Positions 8,453 through 17,777 of a stretch of 64,000 nucleotides of DNA are shown one piece after another. The stretch is from assembly GCF_008180445.1 (NCBI RefSeq), contig NZ_VTER01000007.1:62001-126000 (forward strand). Direction: 5' to 3'. Position numbers and translations under genes: made by a program. The stretch is from Bacillus_AB infantis_B (GTDB lineage: Bacteria; Bacillota; Bacilli; Bacillales; Cytobacillaceae). The stretch's first letter is position 1. The number at the start of each line of letters is the position of its first letter. Under the pieces are notes generated by a model. That model was given only the letters and a program-made list of their open reading frames with translations, searched no databases and was not told the origin of the DNA.

Positions 8453-10159
8453 ATGAAGCAAAGCATGACACTTATACCAACTTTAAGAGAAGTACCGGCA
8501 GATGCCGAGGTCAGAAGCCACCAGCTTCTCCTCAGGGCAGGATTCATCCGCCAGAACGCAGCGGGTGTGTACAGCTATCTGCCAATGGCACGAAAAGTGC
8601 TGCAGAAAATTGAGGCCATCGTCAGGGAAGAAATGGATGACGCAGGGGCGAGCGAACTGCTGATGCCGGCGCTCCAGCAGGCTGAGCTGTGGCAGGAATC
8701 AGGAAGATGGTATACATACGGGCCAGAGCTTATGAGATTAAAGGATCGTAATGACCGGGAGTTTGCTTTGGGTGCAACCCATGAAGAAGTAATCACCAGC
8801 CTGGTCCGTGACGAAGTAAAATCATATAAAAGACTGCCATTGACGCTGTATCAGATCCAGACAAAATTCAGGGATGAACAGAGGCCGCGTTTCGGAATTC
8901 TGCGCGGGCGCGAATTCATCATGAAAGATGCGTACTCTTTCCATTCTTCACAGGAAAGCCTTGATGAAGTATACAGCAGGCTCTTTACAGCGTACTCTAA
9001 TATCTTTACACGCTGCGGACTGAACTTCAGGGCAGTTATTGCTGATTCAGGGGCTATGGGCGGAAAAGATACCCATGAATTCATGGTGCTTTCCGATATC
9101 GGGGAAGATACGATCGCTTATTCCGATTCTTCGGATTATGCTGCCAATGTTGAAATGGCACCAGTCATCAACGCATATGCGAAAAGCGATGCCGCTCCAA
9201 AGGAATTGGAAAAGGTCCAGACGGAAAATCAAAAATCGATTGAAGAAGTGTCTTCATTCCTGAATGTATCAAACGAGGAATGCATCAAATCGCTTCTTTT
9301 CAAGGTTGATGACAAATATGTGCTTGTTCTTGTCCGCGGTGACCACGAGGTAAACGACATTAAACTGAAGAACCTCTTCTCAGCTGCTTCGGCTGAATTG
9401 GCTTCTCCGGAAGAAACACGCAGCATCCTCGGCTGTTCTGTAGGATCATTGGGCCCAATCGGCGCTAAAGATGTTGAAATTGTTGCAGACCATGCTGTGG
9501 AAGCAGTAGTGAACGGCGTATGCGGTGCGAATGATGAAGGATTCCACTATATCAATGTCAATGCAGGACGCGATTTTGAAGTCTCTCAATTTGCAGACCT
9601 CCGCTTTATCCAGGAAGGCGATCTCTCCCCGGATGGAAACGGCAAAATCCTTTTTGCAAAGGGCATTGAAGTCGGGCATGTCTTTAAACTTGGCACCCGC
9701 TACAGTGAAGCAATGAATGCCGTTTACCTTGACGAAAACGGCCGTACCCAGCCGATGATCATGGGCTGCTACGGCATCGGGGTATCCCGTATCCTTGCAG
9801 CAATCGCTGAACAGTACAATGATGACAAAGGCTTCATTTGGCCGGCAGATCTCGCGCCATTCAAGGTTCACGTCATCGCCGTAAACATGAAGGACGAAGC
9901 ACAGGCAGGCCTTGGAGAAGAGCTTTACAAAGAACTGCGCGGCAAAGGCTACGAATCACTCTTTGACGACAGGCCCGAAAGAGCCGGCGTAAAATTTGCC
10001 GACGCCGACCTCATCGGACTTCCAGTAAGGGTCACAGCCGGCAAAAAAGCCTCCGAAGGCATCGTCGAAGTAAAAGTAAGAAGCACAGGCGAAATGGAAG
10101 AAATCCATAAAGACCAGCTGTTGGAGCATATTGCTTCCATCCTTGCTTCACAAAAGTAA
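8453..10159 (+). CDS. proS: Prolyl-tRNA synthetase (bacterial type)
   Basis: Class II synthetase that charges tRNA-Pro. It starts MKQSMTLIPTLREVPADAE, almost identical to B. subtilis ProS, which fixes ATG 8453 (GAGGTG just upstream) rather than the in-frame GTG at 8444. The 568 aa comprise the class II catalytic core (RAGFIRQNAAGVYSY, TKFRDEQRPRFG, MGCYGIGVSR), an inserted YbaK-type editing domain in the middle (roughly residues 230-390) that removes misacylated alanine, and the C-terminal anticodon-binding domain. No T-box leader was seen in the 128-bp gap upstream. Confidence 0.97.
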   Translation: MKQSMTLIPTLREVPADAEVRSHQLLLRAGFIRQNAAGVYSYLPMARKVLQKIEAIVREEMDDAGASELLMPALQQAELWQESGRWYTYGPELMRLKDRNDREFALGATHEEVITSLVRDEVKSYKRLPLTLYQIQTKFRDEQRPRFGILRGREFIMKDAYSFHSSQESLDEVYSRLFTAYSNIFTRCGLNFRAVIADSGAMGGKDTHEFMVLSDIGEDTIAYSDSSDYAANVEMAPVINAYAKSDAAPKELEKVQTENQKSIEEVSSFLNVSNEECIKSLLFKVDDKYVLVLVRGDHEVNDIKLKNLFSAASAELASPEETRSILGCSVGSLGPIGAKDVEIVADHAVEAVVNGVCGANDEGFHYINVNAGRDFEVSQFADLRFIQEGDLSPDGNGKILFAKGIEVGHVFKLGTRYSEAMNAVYLDENGRTQPMIMGCYGIGVSRILAAIAEQYNDDKGFIWPADLAPFKVHVIAVNMKDEAQAGLGEELYKELRGKGYESLFDDRPERAGVKFADADLIGLPVRVTAGKKASEGIVEVKVRSTGEMEEIHKDQLLEHIASILASQK

Positions 10160-10171
10160 TGCTAGACAAAG

Positions 10172-10199
10172 AACGGATCCCTTTGTGGGGTCCGTTTTT
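10172..10199 (+). terminator. Intrinsic terminator after proS
   Basis: AACGGATCCC pairs imperfectly with GGGGTCCGTT, followed by TTT. Between this and polC (to 10789) no gene is seen. The gap holds two long palindromic repeats, a further hairpin (10595-10637) and the polC promoter. Confidence 0.75.
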
Positions 10200-10276
10200 A
10201 ATTCTGGGAAATTGCGTGGATTAGAAAGGCTAAATTAATGTCAGGATATCATTCAAAAGGCTGTGTCAGCGTACCT

Positions 10277-10327
10277 TGTTGATTTTGGGCTCAATTGAGC
10301 ACAGCAAAAACGAGCCCAAAATCAACA
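10277..10327 (+). repeat. Long perfect inverted repeat in the proS-polC gap
   Basis: The arm TGTTGATTTTGGGCTC (10277-10292) is exactly complementary to 10312-10327 across a 19-nt loop. There is no T tract, so it is not a typical terminator. It shares the GTTGATT edge with the neighbouring repeat at 10414 and resembles intergenic palindromes common in Bacillus-group genomes. Confidence 0.7.
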
Positions 10328-10413
10328 CCCCATTTAACACTAAAAACAAGTTGCAGGAATAGAGCCGAGTTTGGTTTTTAGAAATTTAATTCGCAAAAAA
10401 AATTCCAAAGACC

Positions 10414-10546
10414 CTGTTGATTGGAGTGGAAGGCACGCAGACTCCTGTGGGAGATAGCGGAAATGTTGAGACCCCGCAGCGCGCAAGCGTGAGGAGGCTC
10501 AACTCCGCCCCACGGAAAGCGAAGTGCCTGGAACGGAAATCAACAG
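10414..10546 (+). repeat. 133-bp palindromic intergenic repeat (Bacillus-type)
   Basis: The ends CTGTTGATTGGAGTGGAAGG and, inverted, CTGTTGATTTCCGTTCCAGG form imperfect terminal inverted repeats both ending in CAC. The interior (ACTCCTGTGGGAG, GAGACCCCGCAG, GAGGAGGCTCAA, GGAAAGCGAAGTGCC) matches my recollection of a high-copy non-coding element scattered between genes of many Bacillaceae. The small open frame through it has no ribosome binding site and is not a gene. Confidence 0.7.
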
Positions 10547-10690
10547 GCTCATATACAGCAGACATTTTTCTGAAAATCATAACCAGATTACTCCAAGGGT
10601 TATTTATCATTGCTCTGATTGATAATGTAAAACCCTTTAAAAAGTAGGCATGCCAAATCAAAACCAACTTCATTTTCAAACAATTTCTTT

Positions 10691-10721
10691 TTCAAAACAC
10701 ACCCACTCTTTATGGTATAAT
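10691..10721 (+). promoter_or_regulatory. Extended -10 promoter for polC
   Basis: TGG immediately before a perfect TATAAT (10716-10721). The -35 region is poor (TTCAAA, 10691-10696, 19 bp away). The spacing to the polC start leaves a leader of about 60 nt. Confidence 0.55.
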
Positions 10722-10789
10722 GACTAATGTTTCTAACCAAAAAAACAATCATATAAATAAAATAGATTTTAAGGATAGGAGAGAGAACG

Positions 10790-13700
10790 ATGAGCGATGC
10801 CACAGGCAAAAAAGAGCGATTCCACCTCTTGCTCCAGCAGCTTCAACTCACAGAAGATGCCTTTGTAAAGCATTTCGAAAATGCGCAAATAGACAAAGTA
10901 GTAATAGAAAAGCAAGCGAAGAAATGGCATTTCTACTTCATGTTTGACAGCATACTGCCATGCAGTGTCTTCAGCCGGTTTTCTGTCCAGCTGGAAAAAA
11001 CATTTTCACATATAGCAAACACTTCTTTTACGATAGAAGTGGCAGACCAGAACTTCACAGAAGAGCTTCTCCTGGATTACTGGAAAAGCTGCATCCAGGA
11101 GATCGAAGGGATATCCCCACCGCTGATCAAGCTTCTGAATGAACAGACGCCAAAGGTGCAGGGGACGAAGGTCATCTTGAACGTCCGCAATGAAATGGAA
11201 GGGCTGGCGATCAAGCGGAAGTATGCCGGCATGATAGCGAATGTCTTCCAGACGTTTGGTTTCCCTATGCTGACTATCGATACAGAAATAAATGCCGATT
11301 CTTCATCCAATGCTGAGTATGAGCAGTTCCTGAAGGCAAAGCAGCAGGAAGACCAGGAACGGGGCCGCCAGGCAATGATCGATATGCAGAAAAAAGAAGC
11401 CGAAGGAGATTCAGGCTCCGGCGAACTGCAGGGACCGCTTTCTATCGGCCTTACCATCAAGGACGATGCAGATTTCAGGCGTCTTGAGGAAATTGTCGAT
11501 GAAGAGCGCAGAGTTGCAGTTGAAGGCTTTATTTTTGCAGCTGAAACGAAGGAGCTCCGAAGCGGCAGGACTTTGCTGACCTTTAAGGTCACAGACTATA
11601 CAAGCTCCATCATGGTCAAAATGTTCTCACGCGACAAAGAGGATGCAGCCCTGTTCCAGCATGTCCAAAAAGGCATGTGGGTGAAGGTCCGCGGAAGCAT
11701 TCAAAACGATACTTTTGTACGCGACCTGGTCATGATCGGGAACGACATTAATGAGATTAAGCCGGTCCTAAGAAAAGACACTTCACCTGAAGACGAGAAA
11801 CGGGTCGAGCTTCACCTGCATACCCCTATGAGCCAGATGGACGCAGTTTCATCGGTAAGTGCGCTGGTATCACAGGCGAAAAAATGGGGCCATAAGGCGA
11901 TTGCCATTACAGACCATGCCGTGGCGCAGTCATTCCCGGAGGCATTTGGTGCAGGTAAGAAAAATGATATTAAAATCCTTTACGGAGTCGAAATCAATCT
12001 GATTGATGACGGCGTTCCGATTGCCTATAATGCTGCCCCGATCCCTCTGGCAGAAGGTACGTATATCGTCTTTGACGTGGAAACAACAGGGCTTTCCGCT
12101 GTTTATGACACGATCATCGAGCTTGCGGCTGTCAAAATACATGACGGCGAAATCATCGACAGATTCGAATCATTTGCGAACCCGCATCATCCTCTGTCAG
12201 CGACAACGATAGATTTAACAGGCATCACGGATGACGATGTCAGGAATGCACCAGAGGTAGAAGAGGTGCTCCGCAGGTTTAAAGAGTGGTCCCAGAATGA
12301 TATCCTGGTCGCCCATAACGCATCATTTGATATGGGCTTCCTGAATACAGGATATAAAAGATATGGTCTCGGCAAAGCCGCCAACCCTGTCATTGATACA
12401 CTTGAGCTCGCAAGATTCCTGCTTCCTGAGATGAAGAACCACCGCCTGAACACACTGGCAAAGAAATTCGATGTGGAGCTCACACAGCATCACAGAGCCA
12501 TTTATGATGCTGAAGCCACAGGTTATCTATTGATCAAGATGCTCAAAGAGGTCATGCAAAAAGGCATTGAATATCATAATCAGCTTAATGATAATATGGG
12601 CAAGGGCAATGCCTACCAAAGGGCGCGTCCGTACCATTGCACACTGCTGGCCCAGACGGAGGCAGGACTTAAGAATTTATTTAAACTTGTATCCATTTCA
12701 CATATGAACTATTTTTACCGTGTTCCGCGGGTTCCCCGTTCATTGCTTGAAAAGTACAGGGAAGGCATCCTTGTCGGCTCTGGCTGCGACCGCGGCGAGG
12801 TTTTTGAAGCAATGATGCAAAAGGGGCCGGAAGAAGCTGAAGATCTGGCTTCCTTTTACGACTATCTTGAAGTCCATCCAAAAGCTGTCTATGCACATCT
12901 GCTAGAATTGGAGCTGGTCAGGGATGAAAAAGCATTGGAAGAAATCATCTCGAATATTGTGAAACTTGGTGAAAAACTGGACATACCTGTCGCAGCTACC
13001 GGGAATGTCCATTACCTGAATCCTGTTGATAAAATATACAGGAAGATCCTGATCAATTCACAGGGCGGCGCCAATCCGCTTAACCGCCACCAGCTCCCGG
13101 ATGTACATTTCCGGACAACCAATGAAATGCTCGATGCATTCTCCTTCCTCGGCAAGGAAAAGGCAAAGGAAATTGTTGTAGAAAACACGAATAAAGTTGC
13201 CGATATGATAGACAGCATCAAACCGATCAAAGACGACTTGTACACTCCGAAAATCGATGGTGCGGATGAAGAAATGCGCAATATGAGCTATGACATGGCA
13301 AGGCGGATTTATGGGGATGAACTGCCGGAAATCGTCGAGGCCAGGCTTGAAAAAGAGCTTAAGAGCATCATTGGCCACGGATTTGCCGTTATCTATCTCA
13401 TCTCTCATAAGCTAGTAAAAAAATCGCTGAATGATGGGTACCTCGTTGGTTCGCGGGGATCGGTCGGTTCTTCTTTTGTCGCAACCATGACCGAGATCAC
13501 GGAAGTAAATCCGCTGCCGCCGCATTATGTCTGCCCGGCCTGCAAGCATTCCGAGTTCTTTAACGACGGCTCTGTCGGATCGGGCTTCGATCTGCCTGAC
13601 AAAAACTGCCCAACCTGCGATATTCCCTACCGCAAAGACGGCCATGATATCCCGTTTGAAACGTTCCTTGGATTCAAAGGGGACAAAGTACCTGATATTG

Positions 13701-15112
13701 ACTTGAACTTCTCAGGCGAATATCAGCCGAGGGCACATAATTACACAAAGGTGCTGTTCGGTGAAGACAATGTTTACCGTGCGGGAACGATCGGCACGGT
13801 AGCAGATAAAACAGCTTACGGATATGTTAAGGCCTATCAGCAGGACAACAACCTGCAGATCCGCGGTGCAGAGATTGACCGCCTTGCATCAGGATGCACA
13901 GGCGTGAAAAGGACGACCGGCCAGCACCCTGGGGGCATCATCGTTGTACCCGATTATATGGATATCTTCGACTTCTCGCCGATCCAGTTTCCGGCCGATG
14001 ACAGAACATCTGAATGGAAGACGACCCATTTTGACTTCCATTCAATCCATGATAATCTCCTGAAGCTCGATATACTCGGCCATGATGACCCTACTGTCAT
14101 CAGGATGCTCCAGGATCTGAGCGGGATCGACCCTAAGACGATACCGACTGATGATCCCGAGGTCATGAAGATTTTTTCCGGGACTGAATCATTGGGCGTC
14201 ACTCAAGATCAGATCATGTGTAAAACAGGGACGCTTGGCATACCGGAATTCGGGACGCGCTTTGTCCGCCAGATGCTTGAGGATACGAAGCCGACCACTT
14301 TCTCAGAGCTTGTCCAGATCTCTGGCCTGTCGCACGGGACGGATGTATGGCTCGGCAATGCACAGGAGCTTATCCATAACAGCATCTGTACTCTGAGTGA
14401 AGTAATCGGGTGCCGGGATGACATCATGGTCTATCTGATCTATCAGGGGCTGGAGCCAGCCTTCGCCTTTAAAATCATGGAGTCGGTCCGTAAAGGAAAG
14501 GGGCTCTCTGATGATATGGAAGAAGAAATGCGAAAAAATGAAGTGCCGGAATGGTATATTGATTCCTGTAAAAAGATTAAATATATGTTCCCGAAAGCGC
14601 ACGCTGCCGCCTATGTGCTGATGGCTGTCCGGATCGCTTATTTCAAAGTCCATCATGCCCTCCTTTACTATGCGGCCTACTTTACGGTCAGGGCTGAAGA
14701 CTTTGATGTGGAAGCAATGGTCCGCGGATCCCAGGCAATCAGGGCAAAGATCGAGGAAATCAACGCAAAAGGACTTGACGCATCTCCAAAGGAAAAGAAC
14801 CTTCTTACCGTCATGGAGCTTGCTCTGGAAATGAACGAACGCGGCTATAAATTCTCTAAAGTGGACTTATACCGTTCGGATGCAACTGATTTCATCATCG
14901 ACGGCGATTCTCTCATCCCGCCATTCAATGCGATTCCGGGGCTTGGCACAAATGCCGCCCTTAACATTGTAAAAGCAAGGGGAGAAGGGGAATTCCTTTC
15001 TAAAGAAGATCTCCAGCAAAGAGGAAGGATATCCAAAACGATCCTTGAGTACCTGGATAATCACGGCTGCCTGGAGTCGCTCCCGGATCAGAACCAGCTG
15101 TCATTATTCTAA
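10790..15112 (+). CDS. polC: DNA polymerase III alpha subunit, Gram-positive PolC
   Basis: Replicative polymerase with built-in proofreading. At 1440 aa it matches B. subtilis PolC (about 1437). Domains in order: N-terminal DnaX-binding region; an OB fold (about 240-320); a PHP domain starting HLHT (342-345) interrupted by the DnaQ-type exonuclease with DVETTGLS (D429 and E431); a zinc-binding region with CPAC (from C915) and a later CPTC; the palm with DIDLNFSG (D969, D971); and a helix-hairpin-helix and C-terminal tail ending QNQLSLF, a likely clamp-binding peptide. ATG 10790 follows TAGGAGAG. It is transcribed from its own extended -10 promoter. Confidence 0.98.
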   Translation: MSDATGKKERFHLLLQQLQLTEDAFVKHFENAQIDKVVIEKQAKKWHFYFMFDSILPCSVFSRFSVQLEKTFSHIANTSFTIEVADQNFTEELLLDYWKSCIQEIEGISPPLIKLLNEQTPKVQGTKVILNVRNEMEGLAIKRKYAGMIANVFQTFGFPMLTIDTEINADSSSNAEYEQFLKAKQQEDQERGRQAMIDMQKKEAEGDSGSGELQGPLSIGLTIKDDADFRRLEEIVDEERRVAVEGFIFAAETKELRSGRTLLTFKVTDYTSSIMVKMFSRDKEDAALFQHVQKGMWVKVRGSIQNDTFVRDLVMIGNDINEIKPVLRKDTSPEDEKRVELHLHTPMSQMDAVSSVSALVSQAKKWGHKAIAITDHAVAQSFPEAFGAGKKNDIKILYGVEINLIDDGVPIAYNAAPIPLAEGTYIVFDVETTGLSAVYDTIIELAAVKIHDGEIIDRFESFANPHHPLSATTIDLTGITDDDVRNAPEVEEVLRRFKEWSQNDILVAHNASFDMGFLNTGYKRYGLGKAANPVIDTLELARFLLPEMKNHRLNTLAKKFDVELTQHHRAIYDAEATGYLLIKMLKEVMQKGIEYHNQLNDNMGKGNAYQRARPYHCTLLAQTEAGLKNLFKLVSISHMNYFYRVPRVPRSLLEKYREGILVGSGCDRGEVFEAMMQKGPEEAEDLASFYDYLEVHPKAVYAHLLELELVRDEKALEEIISNIVKLGEKLDIPVAATGNVHYLNPVDKIYRKILINSQGGANPLNRHQLPDVHFRTTNEMLDAFSFLGKEKAKEIVVENTNKVADMIDSIKPIKDDLYTPKIDGADEEMRNMSYDMARRIYGDELPEIVEARLEKELKSIIGHGFAVIYLISHKLVKKSLNDGYLVGSRGSVGSSFVATMTEITEVNPLPPHYVCPACKHSEFFNDGSVGSGFDLPDKNCPTCDIPYRKDGHDIPFETFLGFKGDKVPDIDLNFSGEYQPRAHNYTKVLFGEDNVYRAGTIGTVADKTAYGYVKAYQQDNNLQIRGAEIDRLASGCTGVKRTTGQHPGGIIVVPDYMDIFDFSPIQFPADDRTSEWKTTHFDFHSIHDNLLKLDILGHDDPTVIRMLQDLSGIDPKTIPTDDPEVMKIFSGTESLGVTQDQIMCKTGTLGIPEFGTRFVRQMLEDTKPTTFSELVQISGLSHGTDVWLGNAQELIHNSICTLSEVIGCRDDIMVYLIYQGLEPAFAFKIMESVRKGKGLSDDMEEEMRKNEVPEWYIDSCKKIKYMFPKAHAAAYVLMAVRIAYFKVHHALLYYAAYFTVRAEDFDVEAMVRGSQAIRAKIEEINAKGLDASPKEKNLLTVMELALEMNERGYKFSKVDLYRSDATDFIIDGDSLIPPFNAIPGLGTNAALNIVKARGEGEFLSKEDLQQRGRISKTILEYLDNHGCLESLPDQNQLSLF

Positions 15113-15174
15113 ACCAGACGTTTGGCTGCTGACTCTGCCGGCATGGCAAACCCTTGCCAGCACCGCTGTTCCAT

Positions 15175-15203
15175 TTGCATAAAAAATTTGGTTATGGTAT
15201 AGT
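15175..15203 (+). promoter_or_regulatory. SigA promoter of the rimP-nusA-infB operon
   Basis: TTGCAT (15175-15180), 17-bp spacer, TATAGT (15198-15203) preceded by TGG, an extended -10. It lies about 250 bp before rimP, leaving a long leader that contains a hairpin and a terminator-like stem. Confidence 0.7.
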
Positions 15204-15234
15204 TTTATTGGAAATACTAAGGATAACTCTCGAA

Positions 15235-15258
15235 AAAGAGTGGGGCAACCCACTCTTT
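15235..15258 (+). other. Leader hairpin upstream of rimP
   Basis: AAAGAGTGGG (15235-15244) pairs with CCCACTCTTT (15249-15258) around GCAA. It sits about 25 nt after the predicted transcription start and is not followed by a T run, so it is more likely a 5' stabilising or regulatory stem than a terminator. Confidence 0.55.
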
Positions 15259-15327
15259 CGTGTTGTGTACGCTAATTTCTGAACGCTTCTCCAGGCATCT
15301 GCTCTGTGAAAGAAGCATGTTCCGGCT

Positions 15328-15358
15328 GAGAGCCCCCCCTTAGAGGGGGGGTCTCTTT
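15328..15358 (+). terminator. Terminator-like stem in the rimP leader
   Basis: GAGA-CCCCCC arm (15328-15339) and GGGGGG-TCTC arm (to 15355) form a very strong stem followed only by TTT. It sits between the operon promoter and rimP, so it may attenuate the operon. The gap 15113-15454 contains nothing else gene-like. Confidence 0.6.
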
Positions 15359-15454
15359 AAATGCCCGGGCCAGGCTTTTTACAGGCATGGGCCTGAGCAT
15401 CCCGGGATTTTACATACGGGTTTAAGGATGCCTTAACACCAAAGGAGGGAAATT

Positions 15455-15925
15455 ATGAGCAAAGTGACTGAAACCGTCGAAGAGCTGGTCACCCCTATCG
15501 TGGATGAACTTAATCTGGAGCTGGTTGATATTGAATATGTGAAAGAAGGAAAAGAGTGGTTCCTTCGCGTATTTATTGATAAGGAGCAGGGTGTCGACAT
15601 TGAAGAATGCGGCCTTGTCAGCGAAAGGCTCAGCGAAAAGCTCGACGAACTCGATCCTATTCCTTATAACTATTTCCTGGAAGTCTCATCGCCGGGTGCT
15701 GAACGCCCTCTGAAAAAAGAGAAGGACTATAAAAGTGCAATCGGAAAAAATGTCCTCATTAAAACGTATGAACCAATAGATGGCGAAAAAACGTTTGAAG
15801 GTAAGCTCACTCAATTTGATGGTGAGACAGTGACTGTGGAAGTCAGGGTCAAAACAAGAATAAAAACAATTTCCATCCCGTATGAAAAAGTGGCCAATGC
15901 CCGTTTGGCAGTTACTTTCTCATAA
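15455..15925 (+). CDS. rimP: Ribosome maturation factor RimP
   Basis: Assists assembly of the 30S subunit. The protein has 156 aa with the two-domain RimP layout: an N-terminal alpha/beta domain (LELVDIEYVKEGKEWFLRVF, then FLEVSSPGAERPLKK) and a C-terminal Sm-like barrel (ALIGKNV-type segment to the end). The start follows AAAGGAGGG. It is the first gene of the rimP-nusA-ylxR-ylxQ-infB-ylxP-rbfA operon. Confidence 0.96.
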   Translation: MSKVTETVEELVTPIVDELNLELVDIEYVKEGKEWFLRVFIDKEQGVDIEECGLVSERLSEKLDELDPIPYNYFLEVSSPGAERPLKKEKDYKSAIGKNVLIKTYEPIDGEKTFEGKLTQFDGETVTVEVRVKTRIKTISIPYEKVANARLAVTFS

Positions 15926-15967
15926 GGAAGAAACGAGATTTAGGAGATTAAAGGGGGATACAATCTC

Positions 15968-17158
15968 ATGAGCAGTGAATTGCTGGATGCTCTGACGTTG
16001 CTGGAAAAAGAAAAAGGAATTTCTCGGGATATCATTATCGAGGCCATTGAAGCAGCCTTGATTTCAGCTTACCGCCGAAACTTCAACCAGGCGCAAAATG
16101 TCCGCATCGATTTGAACCTTGGAAGCGGAACGATGAGGGTTTTTGCCCGCAAGGAAGTAGTAGAGCAGGTCTTTGACCCGCGTCTTGAAATCAGCCTGGA
16201 TGAAGCCAAGGCTATCAACCCGAATTATCAGGTTGAAGATGTGGTTGAATTAGAGGTCACTCCGAAGGACTTCGGCCGAATCGCTGCACAGACTGCCAAG
16301 CAGGTTGTAACACAGCGTGTCCGTGAGGCAGAGCGCGGGATCATCTATTCAGAATTCATCGACCGCGAAGAAGACATCATGACCGGTATCGTCCAGAGGC
16401 AGGACCCTAAATTTATTTATGTCAGCCTCGGCAAGATCGAAGCCATCCTTCCGGCCAATGAGCAGATGCCGAATGAACAATATAAGCCTCATGACAGGAT
16501 CAAGGTTTTTATCACGAAAGTTGAGAAAACGACTAAAGGGCCGCAGATTTTTGTTTCCCGGACGCATCCTGGCTTATTGAAGCGCCTGTTTGAAATTGAA
16601 GTGCCTGAAATTTATGACGGCACCGTTGAAATTAAATCGGTTTCAAGGGAAGCGGGAGACCGCTCCAAGATCTCAGTTCATGCTGACAACAGCGAAGTCG
16701 ATCCGGTTGGATCTTGTGTAGGCCCAAAAGGGACTCGTGTACAGGCAGTCGTCAATGAGCTGAAAGGCGAGAAGATCGACATTGTTAAATGGTCCCCGGA
16801 TCCGGTTGTCTTTGTAGCAAATGCATTGAGCCCTTCCAAAGTGCTGGATGTAATTGTGAATGAAGAAGATAAGGCGACCACTGTCATCGTGCCGGATTAC
16901 CAGCTTTCGCTTGCAATCGGGAAGCGCGGGCAGAATGCGCGCCTGGCTGCCAAGCTGACCGGCTGGAAAATCGACATTAAATCTGAGACTGAAGCACGTG
17001 AATCAGGCATTTTCCCTCGTGAAGAGTCACTTCTTACTTTTGATGAAGAAGATTACGCTGATGATGCGGATTATGATACTGATACTGATACAGACTTCAC
17101 TGCGGAAGAAGATGCTGATTTTGAATCTGATTATGACGCAGATGAAGACAGGGAGTAA
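15968..17158 (+). CDS. nusA: Transcription termination/antitermination factor NusA
   Basis: Binds RNA polymerase and modulates pausing, intrinsic termination and rRNA antitermination. The order is an N-terminal RNAP-binding domain, an S1 domain (EDIMTGIVQRQDPKFIYV), then two KH domains (GSCVGPKGTRVQAV and LAIGKRGQNARLAAK). At 396 aa it is longer than B. subtilis NusA (about 371) because of an Asp/Glu-rich tail of about 40 residues with DTDTDTD repeats. ATG 15968 follows AAAGGGGGAT. Confidence 0.97.
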   Translation: MSSELLDALTLLEKEKGISRDIIIEAIEAALISAYRRNFNQAQNVRIDLNLGSGTMRVFARKEVVEQVFDPRLEISLDEAKAINPNYQVEDVVELEVTPKDFGRIAAQTAKQVVTQRVREAERGIIYSEFIDREEDIMTGIVQRQDPKFIYVSLGKIEAILPANEQMPNEQYKPHDRIKVFITKVEKTTKGPQIFVSRTHPGLLKRLFEIEVPEIYDGTVEIKSVSREAGDRSKISVHADNSEVDPVGSCVGPKGTRVQAVVNELKGEKIDIVKWSPDPVVFVANALSPSKVLDVIVNEEDKATTVIVPDYQLSLAIGKRGQNARLAAKLTGWKIDIKSETEARESGIFPREESLLTFDEEDYADDADYDTDTDTDFTAEEDADFESDYDADEDRE

Positions 17159-17174
17159 GAAAGGGTGAATGATC

Positions 17175-17456
17175 GTGAACAAGAATAAAAAGGTTCCCAT
17201 GCGTAAATGTGTCGCTACCGGTGAAATGAAGCCGAAAAAAGAACTGGTTCGCATCGTTCGCTCTAAGGAAGGCGAGGTCTCTTTGGATCTGACCGGGAAA
17301 AAGTCAGGCCGGGGAGCTTATCTTTCCAGAGATAAAGAAGCAGTCTTATCAGCACAAAAGAAAAACATACTCTCAAATCATCTGGATGCAGCAGTGGATG
17401 ATTCTATATATGAAGAGCTTTTAGAGCTCATAGAGAAGGAGAAACGACTATCCTGA
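17175..17456 (+). CDS. ylxR: YlxR/RnpM family RNA-binding protein
   Basis: Small basic protein of the DUF448 family (93 aa) with the hallmark KVPMRKCVATGEMKPKKEL and GRGAYLS segments. B. subtilis YlxR has been reported to bind the RNase P RNA and modulate its activity (RnpM). I placed the start at GTG 17175 (MNKNKKVPMRKC) because AAGGG (17161-17165) is properly spaced for it and homologues start there. The in-frame ATG at 17169 is too close to that site. The stop overlaps the ylxQ start by one base. Confidence 0.9.
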   Translation: MNKNKKVPMRKCVATGEMKPKKELVRIVRSKEGEVSLDLTGKKSGRGAYLSRDKEAVLSAQKKNILSNHLDAAVDDSIYEELLELIEKEKRLS

Positions 17457-17758
17457 TGAACTCAAATCAATGGATGTCATTGCTTGGCTTGGCCAATCGA
17501 GCACGCAAGATCATATCGGGTGAAGAGCTCTCCGTCAAAGAAATAAGGGGCGGCAAGGCGAAGCTCGTGCTGCTGTCAGCAGATGCGTCTGCGAATACAG
17601 CAAAAAAAGTAACAGACAAATGTAAATCCTATCACGTTCCATATAAAATAGTGGGAAATCGTCACCTTCTTGGTCAAGCGATCGGAAAAGAAGCACGTGT
17701 AGTTGTGGCTGTCCTAGACAGCGGGTTTGCAAAAAAACTGTTGACGCTGCTCGATTAA
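17456..17758 (+). CDS. ylxQ: L7Ae/L30e-family RNA-binding protein YlxQ
   Basis: 100-aa member of the ribosomal L7Ae/L30e/Gadd45 family, which binds kink-turn RNA. Visible features: LGLANRARKIISGEELS at the start and a central AKLVLLSADASANTAKKV segment. In B. subtilis the protein is dispensable and of poorly defined role. It is translationally coupled to ylxR (TGATG overlap) and lies directly upstream of infB. Confidence 0.92.
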   Translation: MNSNQWMSLLGLANRARKIISGEELSVKEIRGGKAKLVLLSADASANTAKKVTDKCKSYHVPYKIVGNRHLLGQAIGKEARVVVAVLDSGFAKKLLTLLD

Positions 17759-17777
17759 TTCTACCGGGGGTGAAAAT

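Noticed and set aside
10417..10647. 76-codon open frame before polC
   Set aside because: Its first half is the palindromic intergenic repeat; no ribosome binding site is present.
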